Assembly: GCA_023639215.1 (NCBI GenBank)
Contig: CP097899.1
Location: forward strand, 5,204,001 to 5,268,000
DNA from: Candidatus Pristimantibacillus lignocellulolyticus
GTDB taxonomy: Bacteria; Bacillota; Bacilli; Paenibacillales; Paenibacillaceae
DNA: 64,000 nucleotides
Direction of reading: 5' to 3'
Shown: positions 51,146-61,414 of the stretch, piece after piece
How the letters are laid out: every line of letters starts with the position of its first letter
Position numbering within the stretch: the stretch's first letter is position 1
Program-made: the position numbers and the translations under genes
Notes under the pieces: model-generated
What the model was told of the DNA's origin: nothing
What the model saw: the letters and a program-made list of their open reading frames with translations, nothing else
Database searches by the model: none

Positions 51146-54100
51146 TTTCACCATAAACCTAGTCTGAGAATGTCCATCTCGATTTTTCGACACCTCTAAG
51201 CATGCAGGTAAAGCGTCCTTCAACTCTTGCACATGTGAGATAACTCCGATCATTCGTCCTGCTCGCTGTAAATCAATCAACGTACCAATTGCTTTCTGCA
51301 AAGATTCCTCATCCAACGAGCCAAATCCTTCATCGATAAACATCATTTCAATGGAAACTCCGCCTTGATGAGATTGAATAACATCCGTCATTCCTAATGC
51401 TAGACACAATGCCGCATTGAACTTTTCGCCGCCTGATAATGTCTTAACATCACGATTCTGTCCAGTGTAAGCATCGTACACATCTAGTCCGAGTCCACTT
51501 TGCTTACCATGCGTCTCTAGGCGGTCACTACGTCTAAGTTCGAACTGGCCATTTGATAAATTAGCTAATCTAATATTTGCCATTACGATAATCTGTTCCA
51601 AATAATCAATAAGAATATATCGCTCGAATGATAACTTCAGTGGGTTATCACCCTTCATTGTCGTATATAGATCAGCGACAATCGCTAAATTCTGTTCAAG
51701 TTCTTGTAATTGCCCTCTATTACTTTGTAGCTTAATCGTATATTGCTTAATTTCATTAAGATAATGAAGAGTTTGGCTCTCAAATGCAATAATATGTTCA
51801 AATTCCACTTGTAACTGTTCTAACTTTGCTTGTAACGGAATACAATCGACGAGTTGTTTGCCTGCTATAGCTTGTTGGAGCCATTCTAATTGAGTAGCTA
51901 GTCTAGCTAGTTGATCACGATATGCGGAATATGATGCGATCATTTGTTCAAGTTCTAGTTTTGATAGCTTTGCAGCCGCATATTGCTCCATTGTCTGGAA
52001 GCCCGCTTCAACTAATTGCTGTTTATATTCTGCTTCGCTATGAACTAACTCTTGCTCATCGCTAAGTAGACTTTGTGCTGTATGTTCAACTTGAGTGATG
52101 GAAGCAGTTAATAATCTTTCTGCTGCGGCCTTTTCATCTACAATCTGTTTCCACTGCTCGATAAATCTAGCAAGTTGTTGCTGCTTTTGTAACAATTGCT
52201 GCTGTAAACTACTTACATTGCGAAGTTCTAGTGGAACACGTTGTTCTAATTGCTCCAATCGCGACCCAAGTGTTGCTTTTTGGATTGCCGCTTGCTGTTG
52301 ATCTGTCTGATATTGATTTCTTTGCAACTCTCGCTGTTCGAGCTGTTGCTCTAATTGTAATAATTGCTGTTTGTGACCTTCGGCAATATCTAACTTAATT
52401 TGCAATTGATCAAATTGTTCTTTCGATTGCTTCCAATTGCCACGCAACTGTTGCTGTTGTTGTTCTAATACTTGTTGGAGATTTGCTCCATCATAGTTAT
52501 CAGCCTTAAGAACGCCAATTAACACCTGCTGTAATGACTCTTCAAGTCCAACAATCTGCCCTTCAAGAAGTTCGAACTTTGCCGAGCGCTGTGCCTGCCA
52601 TGATAATAATTGTTGCTCATGCTTCATGTGATTAGCTTTACATTCATCGATTTGAACTCTAGTTGGTATCTCTACTAATCGTTCTGCTTTCTGTGGATGT
52701 ACCTCACTGCCACAGACTGGGCAAGGCATATCATCGTGTAAATGTCTAGCTAATTCACTAGCTTGTCCTTCAATCCATAACTGCTCCAAATGAAGTAACT
52801 GTTGCTTCGCTGACACTACAGATTGATGTAGTATTATTTTATGTTCTTCCATCTGCTGTAGTTCTTTAGCGTATTCTAACATTCTGCTTACTAATTTACC
52901 TTGTCGCTCTACTTCGCTCATTACGGATTGCAGTTGCATAGCTTGTTGTCCGTACTGATCAACATTTTGTAAAAACTGTTGTAGTTGAAGACGCTTGTCC
53001 TTACCTTGAAGCATTTGTTCTTCTAACTCTTGAAGTTTTCTTTGACTACTTTGTTCTCGTTGCTCTGCTAGTACAAAGTCTTGCTGAAATTGACCGTATT
53101 GCTGAACAATTGGAAGTAGCTGTTGTAATTCATGCAATTCTAATTCCACTTGCTTGCTCACAAGCTGTTGTTGTTCCTGTTCAACATATCGTAGTTGTGT
53201 CTCACTTGCATGTTGCTTAGCTTCCACTAGTTTTAATTTTAGTAACTCATGTTGCTGTTGGCGTTGTTCCTGTTGTTTCATTGCTCGTTCATATCGCGCT
53301 TCATACGCCGAAACAAATAACGCTTGTTCTCCACGTTGAATTTGGACTTGCAGTGTATCAAAATGTGTCTGTTGCTCTAGTAAATCATGCTGCTCTTGTT
53401 GCTTCTGCGAATATTCTACTAACTTAGTATTTGTCTGTTCTGCTTCTTGCAACGCTCTTCTAGATTGAGATAGATGTTCAGCGTGAACAATTTTCTGTTG
53501 TTCTAAACGCTGTAGTTCAGACTCATAATAGTCTTGCTCTTCGACAAGTGCTTCTAGCACTTGGAATACATTACGCTGCTCTTGAGCAAATGTAGCCGTT
53601 AGTGTAGTCCCTTCACGTAATGGCAAGTGCTCAGCGATGTGACCAATCGTACTTAATTGTGATCCTTGTTGTTCTCTAAATTGCTCTTGTAATGCTTTAT
53701 ATTGATTCCCTACAATCCGCTCAAGCTCATCGAATTTTTCGGTTCGGAATATTTTACGTAAGATGTCTTCTTTATTATCTGTACTGGACGTTAATAGCTT
53801 GCGAAATTCACCTTGTGGTAACATGACAATTTGACTAAATTGATCCTTAGTCAGCCCTATAACATCAGCAAGCTTCATATTAACATCACTAACAACAAAG
53901 CGATCGACCGCAGGTACTTCACCCTGAGTTGTTACTTCGTATAACTCAATCTTTTCACCTGTCTCACTTTTGTTATTACCTTTACGATGTTTCATCTGAC
54001 GTAATATGCGATATTGCTTATCCTTTACCATGAAGCTTAATTCTACGGAGGTGTGAACACTTTCATCGGCAAATTGGCTTCGAAGCATTCTCGCCTCCGC

Positions 54101-54283
54101 ACGATCTTCACCACTAGCCGAACCGTATAACGCAAAACATATCGCATCAAATATTGTTGTTTTGCCCGCTCCTGTATTACCTGATATAACGAAGAGACGA
54201 TGATCTTGTAATTCACGAAAATCGATGACTTCACGCTCGCGATAGGGGCCGAATGCCGTTAATATTAACTCTATTGGTCTCAT
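51143..54283 (-). CDS. sbcC: Exonuclease subunit SbcC
   Basis: SMC-like ATPase of the SbcCD nuclease that opens hairpins and double-strand ends, 1046 residues. Walker A GNTGAGKTTIFDAICFALYG near residue 35; very long Gln/Glu-rich coiled coils; zinc hook CPVCGSEVHP about residue 520; signature LSGGEKFNAALCLALGM and Walker B MMFIDEGFGSLDEESLQ near the end. Starts 3 bases after sbcD. The glutamine richness of the coiled coil is striking but within family habits. Confidence 0.95.
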   Translation of the reverse strand: MRPIELILTAFGPYREREVIDFRELQDHRLFVISGNTGAGKTTIFDAICFALYGSASGEDRAEARMLRSQFADESVHTSVELSFMVKDKQYRILRQMKHRKGNNKSETGEKIELYEVTTQGEVPAVDRFVVSDVNMKLADVIGLTKDQFSQIVMLPQGEFRKLLTSSTDNKEDILRKIFRTEKFDELERIVGNQYKALQEQFREQQGSQLSTIGHIAEHLPLREGTTLTATFAQEQRNVFQVLEALVEEQDYYESELQRLEQQKIVHAEHLSQSRRALQEAEQTNTKLVEYSQKQQEQHDLLEQQTHFDTLQVQIQRGEQALFVSAYEARYERAMKQQEQRQQQHELLKLKLVEAKQHASETQLRYVEQEQQQLVSKQVELELHELQQLLPIVQQYGQFQQDFVLAEQREQSSQRKLQELEEQMLQGKDKRLQLQQFLQNVDQYGQQAMQLQSVMSEVERQGKLVSRMLEYAKELQQMEEHKIILHQSVVSAKQQLLHLEQLWIEGQASELARHLHDDMPCPVCGSEVHPQKAERLVEIPTRVQIDECKANHMKHEQQLLSWQAQRSAKFELLEGQIVGLEESLQQVLIGVLKADNYDGANLQQVLEQQQQQLRGNWKQSKEQFDQLQIKLDIAEGHKQQLLQLEQQLEQRELQRNQYQTDQQQAAIQKATLGSRLEQLEQRVPLELRNVSSLQQQLLQKQQQLARFIEQWKQIVDEKAAAERLLTASITQVEHTAQSLLSDEQELVHSEAEYKQQLVEAGFQTMEQYAAAKLSKLELEQMIASYSAYRDQLARLATQLEWLQQAIAGKQLVDCIPLQAKLEQLQVEFEHIIAFESQTLHYLNEIKQYTIKLQSNRGQLQELEQNLAIVADLYTTMKGDNPLKLSFERYILIDYLEQIIVMANIRLANLSNGQFELRRSDRLETHGKQSGLGLDVYDAYTGQNRDVKTLSGGEKFNAALCLALGMTDVIQSHQGGVSIEMMFIDEGFGSLDEESLQKAIGTLIDLQRAGRMIGVISHVQELKDALPACLEVSKNRDGHSQTRFMVK

Positions 54284-54286
54284 TCG

Positions 54287-55444
54287 TTATTGTTCACTCC
54301 CCTGTATCATCTTTTCATACGCTTCTGCAAAACGTTCCCGCTTCTCATTCGTCAATTCCGTTCCTCTAACTTCCTCATAGAAGGCTGCAAATAGTTCAAG
54401 TGGTTTCAACTCGTGCTTCTTCATTGTGGTAGACTCATCTTGATCATCTTCCTTATGATTTCGTTGAGATGCAATACGATCTACATGCATTGCATTAGGG
54501 TATACTGCTCGAATTTTCTCCATCGGGAAAAGTACTGGATTTTCATCTATTAAAGTAACGTATACATAATCTTCGTTAAGCGAATGACGTTCAATGTCAT
54601 CAATAGCTCCAATGACACGGCGCATATCTCGTCTTGGCTCTAGTGCTATTTTCTCGATTGTAACCTCTTGATCATCTAGAGTAACGACAAGATATCCTTT
54701 ATGATGATTCGCCTCAGAGATCGAATATTTCAATGGTGATCCAGAATAACGAATATGTTCAATACCAACATGATGTGCTTGATGTAAATGTCCAAGAGCT
54801 ACATAGTGAAAATCTTGTAATAATTGAGCACTTACATACTCTGCTCCACCAATGGACAAGGGACGCTCCGAATCACTAGTATTTTGTTCTTGTTCTCCAT
54901 AAGGAGTTACGAAAGCATGTCCAATAAGCACATGTCTAGCAGATGCGTCCCAATTGCTCTTAATATGATTAACAATTGCCGTCATCGCATCATTATGCGA
55001 ACGAATAGATTCATCACCAATTAGATGACGAATGATAGCTGGATCAGCATACGGTATGAGATAGAAATGAACTTCTCCAAATTGATCATGCATAATAATA
55101 GGTTCTATCGGATAACGAAGCTGTCCACTTATATATAGACCGTTACGCTCCATTAATTTAACAGCAAAATCAATTCGATCTGGACTATCATGATTACCTG
55201 CAATCGCAAGTACTGGTATTTTCAGCTTTAGGACAAGTTGCTCAAGTATATTGTTCAGTAAATCTACCGCCTCCGTTGGCGGTACAGCTCGATCATATAG
55301 ATCACCTGCGATAATTACGACATCTGGTTTCTCTTGCTCAACTTCTCTAACAAATTGTTCAAGCACATATGCTTGATCTTCCGTCATATAGATGCCTTGT
55401 ACTATTTTTCCTAAATGCCAGTCTGCTGTATGAAAAATTTTCAA
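54287..55444 (-). CDS. sbcD: Exonuclease subunit SbcD
   Basis: Mn-dependent nuclease partner of SbcC, 385 residues. Phosphoesterase motifs: HTADWHLGK, IAGDLYDRAVPP, AGNHDSPDRI, IGHAFVTPYG and ALGHLHQAHHVG. I place the start at TTG 55444, giving MKIFHTADW as in relatives, because GGAAGG lies 9 bases upstream; an ATG three codons earlier touches that site. Operon with sbcC. Confidence 0.93.
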   Translation of the reverse strand: MKIFHTADWHLGKIVQGIYMTEDQAYVLEQFVREVEQEKPDVVIIAGDLYDRAVPPTEAVDLLNNILEQLVLKLKIPVLAIAGNHDSPDRIDFAVKLMERNGLYISGQLRYPIEPIIMHDQFGEVHFYLIPYADPAIIRHLIGDESIRSHNDAMTAIVNHIKSNWDASARHVLIGHAFVTPYGEQEQNTSDSERPLSIGGAEYVSAQLLQDFHYVALGHLHQAHHVGIEHIRYSGSPLKYSISEANHHKGYLVVTLDDQEVTIEKIALEPRRDMRRVIGAIDDIERHSLNEDYVYVTLIDENPVLFPMEKIRAVYPNAMHVDRIASQRNHKEDDQDESTTMKKHELKPLELFAAFYEEVRGTELTNEKRERFAEAYEKMIQGSEQ

Positions 55445-55563
55445 TACGTTCATCCTTCCATACATGAATTCACTATTCAACTAACAATATCTAGTGTACC
55501 ATTTTGCACTTACGTCCTACCAGTGAATAGTTACGTTCACATTCTACAATTAGATGCCAAAAA

Positions 55564-55600
55564 GGCTGAATACATCATTTTCTCAATGATATACTCAGCC
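55564..55600 (-). terminator. Hairpin terminator in the sbcD / CPBP interval
   Basis: GGCTGAATACATCATT and AATGATATACTCAGCC form a 16-bp stem with single mismatch around a 5-base loop; on the minus strand five U follow. It lies 110 bp behind the CPBP gene and before sbcD. Confidence 0.7.
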
Positions 55601-55713
55601 CTATCTTTATCTTAATATACTATACTTACACTCTACTAGCGCGTCCTTGAGCATTTCATTACTACAAATGGTACTCTCATCGCTCGATAGACTGTACGAT
55701 GCTCCAATGGCTA

Positions 55714-56490
55714 TCATCTAGTATTGTTATTGAGCTTTCTTCGCTTTACCAATACAGCTATTAAGAAGATACCATATGCCATATAGAAAATATTAAGGAT
55801 CGAAACCACTTCTAACGAACGATCAGCAATTTCCGGATTCGTAAGTTGTGCAAGAGCATCAAACAAAAAGTGAAAAGCTATTAAAGGCCAAATATTATTA
55901 CTAGTTTCAATTAATAAAGCAAGAATAAGTCCAATTAGAAATGCATTAACAACTTGTAGCAGAACTTCAACCACATCAGTTCCACTTAACGCATTTGCCA
56001 TGTGAAGTATTCCAAAAAGAATTGATGAAAATACAATATAAAACAGTGGACCTTTCGAGAGTAATCGCTCTCGAATGATACCTCTAAATACAACTTCCTC
56101 CGTATATCCTACAAATACAGAAAACACAATAAGCAACACAATTTTAGAGACGGTTAACTCTACATTGAACCCACCCATAATCGGTTGAACTAAAGCAATG
56201 ATTAATAATGGGATATAGAATAGTGTTGCTTTCTGTGACTTGAAATTAAGCTTTTTGAAGCCAAATGCAGCAAATGAAGAGGCTCTCTTTTTCATATAGA
56301 GTGTCATTGCTATACCCATCACAAGAAAAGCTATCCCTTGTGCGATAATAACTCCAACTTCTTCAAATTCCATAATTACTGAAATGGCAGAAGCAACTGA
56401 AACTAATAAGGTAAGTAGTATACCTATTAAAATAGAAAATAATACTGGGCGTTCCTTTTTCACTTTCACTTGAACAACTTTTTCGGTCAT
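55714..56490 (-). CDS. CPBP (CAAX/Abi) family intramembrane protease
   Basis: 258-residue membrane protein with about eight helices. Motifs: EEVVFRGIIRERL (motif 1), HMANALSG (motif 2 region) and IAFHFLFDAL (motif 3) give the Glu-Glu/His/His set of CPBP proteases. ATG at 56490 is chosen because GAGGAG lies 8 bases before; GTG at 56499 overlaps it. Substrate unknown: such proteins act in self-immunity to bacteriocins or prenyl-protein processing. Confidence 0.85.
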   Translation of the reverse strand: MTEKVVQVKVKKERPVLFSILIGILLTLLVSVASAISVIMEFEEVGVIIAQGIAFLVMGIAMTLYMKKRASSFAAFGFKKLNFKSQKATLFYIPLLIIALVQPIMGGFNVELTVSKIVLLIVFSVFVGYTEEVVFRGIIRERLLSKGPLFYIVFSSILFGILHMANALSGTDVVEVLLQVVNAFLIGLILALLIETSNNIWPLIAFHFLFDALAQLTNPEIADRSLEVVSILNIFYMAYGIFLIAVLVKRRKLNNNTR

Positions 56491-56635
56491 CTGATTCACT
56501 CCTCATATTAGTACAATAATAAAAAATCAGCTTATGAAGAAAGAACTATGACTGAAATGCTGACAGAAGATATCGTACCATAATATGGAATGAAATTTAA
56601 AATTTTATAATTTTCTGTAAATTAAAGCTTATAAA

Positions 56636-57349
56636 CTACACATCATAATTTACGATGTATTGCTGTATTTCCGTATTATAATAACCTTCGCTGAATTCAA
56701 TGATGTTTCCCGCTTCATCATAGGAATACCGTGATCGCTTAAGAAGTGGTGTCTTATTGTTCACATCTAACGTCGTTGTTACATCTGTAGGTGCAATCCC
56801 GACGGCAAATTGATCACGAAACTTAGACAATAATATAGCCTTTTCTTCGAGCATACCGTACAACGACTGTGCACTCATATCAACGAGTTCAAGATTTCCC
56901 TGCTTCATCGTCAAATAATGCGTGTAATGAATATACGGTGAATCATTGAGGAAATAAACACGTTCAATACGGATACATTGCTCCCCAAATAATTGGTAGA
57001 GCTCGTCACCGTCTCTGTTGGTCATTACTTCTGTACGTAGTAATTGCTTCTCAATGCGATTTCCTTCCTCAACTAATATTTCGGTAAATCGCTTTGAAGT
57101 TGACAATTTAGTTGCGGACGTATTGCGAATGACCTTTGTCCCTTTGCCACTACTTGTTTCCAAATATCCTTCTTGAACCAGTTCCTTGATGGCATTTCGA
57201 ACCGTAATTTTGCTTACTTCGAATTCGGTTTCTAATTGAGGCTCCGAAGGAATATTCGTATCGATAGGATAAGCGCCATGCAAAATCCGATCTTTAATTA
57301 TATTTTTAATTTGTAAATATAGAGGCCTTGTTTTACGAGATAAGCTCAT
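56636..57349 (-). CDS. GntR/HutC-family regulator of the amino-sugar-acid operon
   Basis: 237-residue repressor. Winged helix at about 5-70 (RPLYLQIKNIIKDRILHGAY, PSEPQLETEFEVSKITVRNA) and a UTRA ligand-binding domain (about 95-235; IRIERVYFLNDSPYIHYTHY). UTRA domains bind sugar phosphates or related effectors. It is the last gene of the operon 61316-56636 and partly overlaps the kinase gene end, so it likely controls its own operon. Confidence 0.87.
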   Translation of the reverse strand: MSLSRKTRPLYLQIKNIIKDRILHGAYPIDTNIPSEPQLETEFEVSKITVRNAIKELVQEGYLETSSGKGTKVIRNTSATKLSTSKRFTEILVEEGNRIEKQLLRTEVMTNRDGDELYQLFGEQCIRIERVYFLNDSPYIHYTHYLTMKQGNLELVDMSAQSLYGMLEEKAILLSKFRDQFAVGIAPTDVTTTLDVNNKTPLLKRSRYSYDEAGNIIEFSEGYYNTEIQQYIVNYDV

Positions 57350-57359
57350 GTAGCCTTCA

Positions 57360-58385
57360 CTACCTTTCCACATCTCCTATAGATTCAGTCATAACACGGA
57401 GAATGTCGTGCTCAGATGACATTGGCGTGTCGCCTACTATTGTATGTGCTAGCATGGCAGCGTTTGATGCAAACTCAACGATTTTTTCTGATGTAAATCC
57501 GCTAAGCTCACCATGCAAGATACCACTTGTGTAAGCATCACCAGCACCTATTCTATCATAAATAGAGAAGGTAAGCTTCTTTGCAAAAGTGAAAGATTGA
57601 TCTTTATACATATAGCCTAGCAGCGAGTGAGTATTATCCGCATTAATCGTTCGGTGTGTCCCCGCTATTAACGGAATGCCATACGAGCTAGCGACAAGCG
57701 GAATCAACTCATTAAGTTGCTCCATACGACTTTCATGCTCGGTATTCATACCTAACACGAACATCGCATCCTTTTCATTCATCATAACGATATCAGCGTA
57801 ATGTAGCATCTCTTCATAATGCGGCTTCGCTTTATCATAGCCATCTGGCCCCCAAAGAGTAGGACGATAATTGCAATCAAAGACAACAATCCCTCCACTC
57901 TCTTTAACTGCTCGTGCTAAAGTCTTCATATGGTGCCTGACCGAATCATTCATTGCTAGCGTAATGCCACAAAAATGCACCATATCTGTTTGCTTAGCGA
58001 TAGCTTCATAATTATATATACCTTCAGGCGCAATATTGAAGCTGCTCCCTAAACGATTAGAGTAGGTCACCCGGCTAGGTCTTGCGCCGAATCCGTTTTC
58101 CAAGAAATACATGCCGATATATTGACCGTTTCTTATGATAGATGTAGTTGCTATCCCTAATCTACGGAGATATGCTTCTGCCGCATCCCCAACTGCATTA
58201 GCAGGCAATGTTGTTATAATATAGCCATGATGCCCAAATCGCGACAACGCTGAAGCGACATTAACACCCGTACCAGAAAATGAATAATTCAAGCTATTAG
58301 CTTGAGTGAGTAGCTCATAACCCGGTACTTGTAAACGCATCATCACTTCACCAAATACAGCAATCTGTTTAACCATTTTGGTCAA
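57360..58385 (-). CDS. PfkB-family sugar-acid kinase (KDG kinase-like)
   Basis: 341-residue ribokinase-fold kinase. GTGVNVASALSRFG near the N-terminus and the DRIGAGDAYTSGILHGEL motif (catalytic Asp) near residue 275 are PfkB signatures. By order it could phosphorylate 2-keto-3-deoxygluconate or an amino-sugar acid. It overlaps the aldolase gene by 17 bases, so both are made from one message. Confidence 0.88.
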   Translation of the reverse strand: MTKMVKQIAVFGEVMMRLQVPGYELLTQANSLNYSFSGTGVNVASALSRFGHHGYIITTLPANAVGDAAEAYLRRLGIATTSIIRNGQYIGMYFLENGFGARPSRVTYSNRLGSSFNIAPEGIYNYEAIAKQTDMVHFCGITLAMNDSVRHHMKTLARAVKESGGIVVFDCNYRPTLWGPDGYDKAKPHYEEMLHYADIVMMNEKDAMFVLGMNTEHESRMEQLNELIPLVASSYGIPLIAGTHRTINADNTHSLLGYMYKDQSFTFAKKLTFSIYDRIGAGDAYTSGILHGELSGFTSEKIVEFASNAAMLAHTIVGDTPMSSEHDILRVMTESIGDVER

Positions 58386-59124
58386 CCAGTCTTTTCACGA
58401 CTTCAAGTAGTTCTCGAACGTCTGCAACATTCGTTTTACCTGTTCCTTTGTCTATAATCGAAGAATAGACGTGTGGAATGACTTGCGGCACATTAGCTTC
58501 AAGTGCAATCCGTAAAATAGTCTCGAAATTGATCTTGTCAATTCCGCCTGTAGGCTCTAATGCAAATCCTTCCTCACCACATGCCTGTGCTACGGCACGC
58601 AGTTCTTCTTCACAAGCTAATCCGTTCATCGGGTAAAACTTCAATGCTTGCCCTCCCATATCACGGACAAGTGCGATTGCTGCTTTAACTGGAACAATCG
58701 CCTGCTCGCTCTGTATCGCACTTACTGGCCCTGTAGAAATATTGACATAACCTACACGACCAGTTGGAGAAACTAGACTGTTAACCCAGCTCTGCTGTCC
58801 ATTAAGATTAGCGCGAGTTGCCCCTACATATGGAAACACCTGATTAATATGGCTGCCTGAATAGTACTTAGCGATTTCAGCTACAATTGCCGCTTGGCGA
58901 TTATCCCCCGCTCCTAGTCCGATAGATATTGCATCGTCTATTTCTTTGCCGTATGCTTTCATCGCTGTAACTGCTTCTTCCACTGTAGCGTAATCCTTTG
59001 ATAAAACTCCTGCAAGTACATAACCTTCAGCCGCGTCAAATACCTCTTTAGCATTCTCAATACTATTAACTAGAACATTAAGAGAAACACGATTTTTATA
59101 AAAACGATTTGATAGATTTGACAT
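58369..59124 (-). CDS. DgaF-like 2-keto-3-deoxy-6-phosphogluconate aldolase
   Basis: 251-residue aldolase of the DgaF/KDGP type: NRVSLNVLVNSIENAKEVFD, the GLGAGDNRQAAIVAEIAKYY segment, HINQVFPYVGATRANLNGQQ, and a Schiff-base Lys in GGQALKFYPMNGL. It cleaves KDPG to pyruvate and glyceraldehyde-3-phosphate. It lies one base behind the dgaE-like gene, the arrangement known from Salmonella dga. Confidence 0.87.
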   Translation of the reverse strand: MSNLSNRFYKNRVSLNVLVNSIENAKEVFDAAEGYVLAGVLSKDYATVEEAVTAMKAYGKEIDDAISIGLGAGDNRQAAIVAEIAKYYSGSHINQVFPYVGATRANLNGQQSWVNSLVSPTGRVGYVNISTGPVSAIQSEQAIVPVKAAIALVRDMGGQALKFYPMNGLACEEELRAVAQACGEEGFALEPTGGIDKINFETILRIALEANVPQVIPHVYSSIIDKGTGKTNVADVRELLEVVKRLVDQNG

Positions 59125-59125
59125 T

Positions 59126-60229
59126 TTATTTTCCCCCTGTTAATTCGCGAATCGCTGTAGCAATAACTTGTATATCATCACCTTGTAAAGGACGTGGATC
59201 GATATCAAAATATCCTTGTTTTACGCCGTAATCGCGTGTATAAATTGCTATTTCGCCTTCTTGTAGCTCGGTTACCACTTGCTTAGCTGTCGTAAGTGCC
59301 AACGCTTGGTCGATTTGAATTCGTGCCCTATAAATAGCTCGGCCTGCTTCATCTTGAACAACGCTCACTTGTAGTCCTTCTATTTCATTTAGTGGCATTA
59401 GCGTCTGCAGTGTAGCTCTTTCTGCTTCACTATTGTCCGTTTTGTTAATATATTCATCAAGTGCCTGCAGCAATCCAAAGGTAGTTTCCTTACCAACTTT
59501 CATACTTCTTCCAATACCATGCAATTGTACTTTAACCCATTCGATATACGTGCGCTTGCCGCCGACAATACCAGATGTCGGACCTTCTATAGCTTTCGAA
59601 CCGCTGTAAATCGCAAGGTCAGAACACTTCACATATTTCTGAATATCTTCTTCAGCAGCTGCGTCTACAATGAGCGGTACGCCGTTACGCTGGGCAACTT
59701 CCCATGCTTCCTCGACTGAAATCATATTCTTCTGAACACAATGATGTGATTTGACGTATAAAATTGCTGCTGTATGTTCCGAGATTGCTTCCTCTATATG
59801 CTCGGTCTTACCCTCATTGGCATAGCCAACTTCGAGTAACTTTCCTCCACCTAAATATACCATCGTTTCGATAGGCGCTCCATATTGTACGTTATGACCT
59901 TTAAGAATAATAATCTCATTTTTAGTGATGACCTCTTGATGAAGACGCAAGCTCTTACGTCGATTCCCTTGTGTTACAATAGCTGCAACCGATAACGCAA
60001 TGCCACTGGAAGCTGAGTTGACGACCACCGCTGCCTCTGAGCCAAGAATACGCGCGATATAATCACCCGATTTATCCACTAAATCCGCAATCTCTACATA
60101 CTGTTGTCCGCCATGCTTCATAGCATTCATCACGGAATCAGTAGGTGCAGATACACCTAAAATACTCATTCGTCCACTAGCATTAATTACTCGCTTAAGA
60201 CCATATTTCGCATTCAATGAATTTGTCAT
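59126..60229 (-). CDS. DgaE-like PLP ammonia-lyase
   Basis: 367-residue SelA/DgaE-type PLP enzyme: GLKRVINASGRMSILGVSAP, SEAAVVVNSASSGIALSVAA, LIVDAAAEEDIQKYVKCSDL and the PLP lysine in YSGSKAIEGPTSGIVGG. DgaE converts D-glucosaminate-6-phosphate to KDPG plus ammonia. Its start overlaps the deacetylase gene by 35 bases. Confidence 0.88.
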   Translation of the reverse strand: MTNSLNAKYGLKRVINASGRMSILGVSAPTDSVMNAMKHGGQQYVEIADLVDKSGDYIARILGSEAAVVVNSASSGIALSVAAIVTQGNRRKSLRLHQEVITKNEIIILKGHNVQYGAPIETMVYLGGGKLLEVGYANEGKTEHIEEAISEHTAAILYVKSHHCVQKNMISVEEAWEVAQRNGVPLIVDAAAEEDIQKYVKCSDLAIYSGSKAIEGPTSGIVGGKRTYIEWVKVQLHGIGRSMKVGKETTFGLLQALDEYINKTDNSEAERATLQTLMPLNEIEGLQVSVVQDEAGRAIYRARIQIDQALALTTAKQVVTELQEGEIAIYTRDYGVKQGYFDIDPRPLQGDDIQVIATAIRELTGGK

Positions 60230-61316
60230 TTATAACTACTCCTTTAGCTTCTATTCTTATGTCCGATGTTCGCTGAACACCTTCGGAATCGATAAGTTCA
60301 GTCTTTTTATTGTTTACTGTAAATAAGGTTAAATTAGCGGAATCGCCGACTTGAATACGCCCTAGCTCTGGCTTCTCCAGCCAATCGGCTGCTCGAGTTG
60401 TCACTGCAGCAATGACCTCTTGAAGTGAATAACCTAAGTGAAGAAACTTAGTGAGCGTTTGCGACATACTATAGACGGGTCCATTCAATCTATTCCCACG
60501 GTATATATCGGTACTAATTGTGTGTGGATCGATGCGATGACGCTTGGCGTCTTCCGCAACCTTGAAGGAGAAGCTAGCTGAACCATGCCCCACATCGAGA
60601 TGAACGCCACGAGCTAGCGCATCCAGTAACTCCTCAATTGGATTTCCTACTTCATCAATAAGATTGTTACTTTTCCCATTTAAATAATGTGTAACAATAT
60701 CCTTTTGCTCAAGTAGCGGCATAATCTCCTTAATGTTCGGTGGTCCTGAGCCAATGTGAACCATTAGCGGTAGTGAAGTTAAGTTAGCTATTTCTCTAGC
60801 AATTTTTAACGGAGCTAGACCACAATCCCCTACTACGCTACTACTAATTCGAGCTTTCAATCCAACAATGAACTGATCGAAATATTGAGCGACCTGCACA
60901 GCCTTATCCTTATCAATCCACTCAAGATTTGATAATTCGTCTGTTCTTGCTAGCCCAATTGTTGAAATATTGAGAAAGGCAAATACGCGGGTATCGGCAT
61001 ATTCACTGCTCTTAACCAATTCCGCAATTCTGTCCGCACCGCAACTTCCTGCATCAACAATCGTTGTTACGCCTTGCTTAACTCCGATCATATCGATCTC
61101 ATCACCATATGGATCAAAATCCGGGAAGGCATGCACATGCATGTCAATCCATCCACTTGATACATAAGTATCGGTGCAATCCACAATACGACTTCCTAAT
61201 CCGCTTCCGGCTTCTACTATTTCGACTATAGCTCCGTTCGCGATAACAATATCGATTAATTCTCCAGTGATGCGCTTAACTTTACTTAATACTAACTGCC
61301 CCTGAATGGTAATCAC
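60195..61316 (-). CDS. Amidohydrolase/deacetylase family metallohydrolase
   Basis: 373-residue TIM-barrel amidohydrolase: SSGWIDMHVHAFPDFDPYGD (HxH metal site), the GVTTIVDAGSCGADRI segment, a Lys-region metal bridge GLKARISSSVVG, MVHIGSGPP, HYLNGKSNN, and Asp in HTISTDIYRGN. Relatives deacetylate N-acyl amino sugars/acids. First gene of the operon; it would supply glucosaminate-type substrate to the DgaE-like enzyme. No transporter gene is adjacent in this window. The GTG start has a suboptimal close ribosome site. Confidence 0.85.
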   Translation of the reverse strand: MITIQGQLVLSKVKRITGELIDIVIANGAIVEIVEAGSGLGSRIVDCTDTYVSSGWIDMHVHAFPDFDPYGDEIDMIGVKQGVTTIVDAGSCGADRIAELVKSSEYADTRVFAFLNISTIGLARTDELSNLEWIDKDKAVQVAQYFDQFIVGLKARISSSVVGDCGLAPLKIAREIANLTSLPLMVHIGSGPPNIKEIMPLLEQKDIVTHYLNGKSNNLIDEVGNPIEELLDALARGVHLDVGHGSASFSFKVAEDAKRHRIDPHTISTDIYRGNRLNGPVYSMSQTLTKFLHLGYSLQEVIAAVTTRAADWLEKPELGRIQVGDSANLTLFTVNNKKTELIDSEGVQRTSDIRIEAKGVVINDKFIECEIWS

Positions 61317-61414
61317 CTACTTCCGCTGCTACAATATTCTTTTATTATCTCATTTCTAAATTCGTACTGCTGTCACCTATAAGTATAGAATAGCACAAAA
61401 ATCAAGAAATACAA

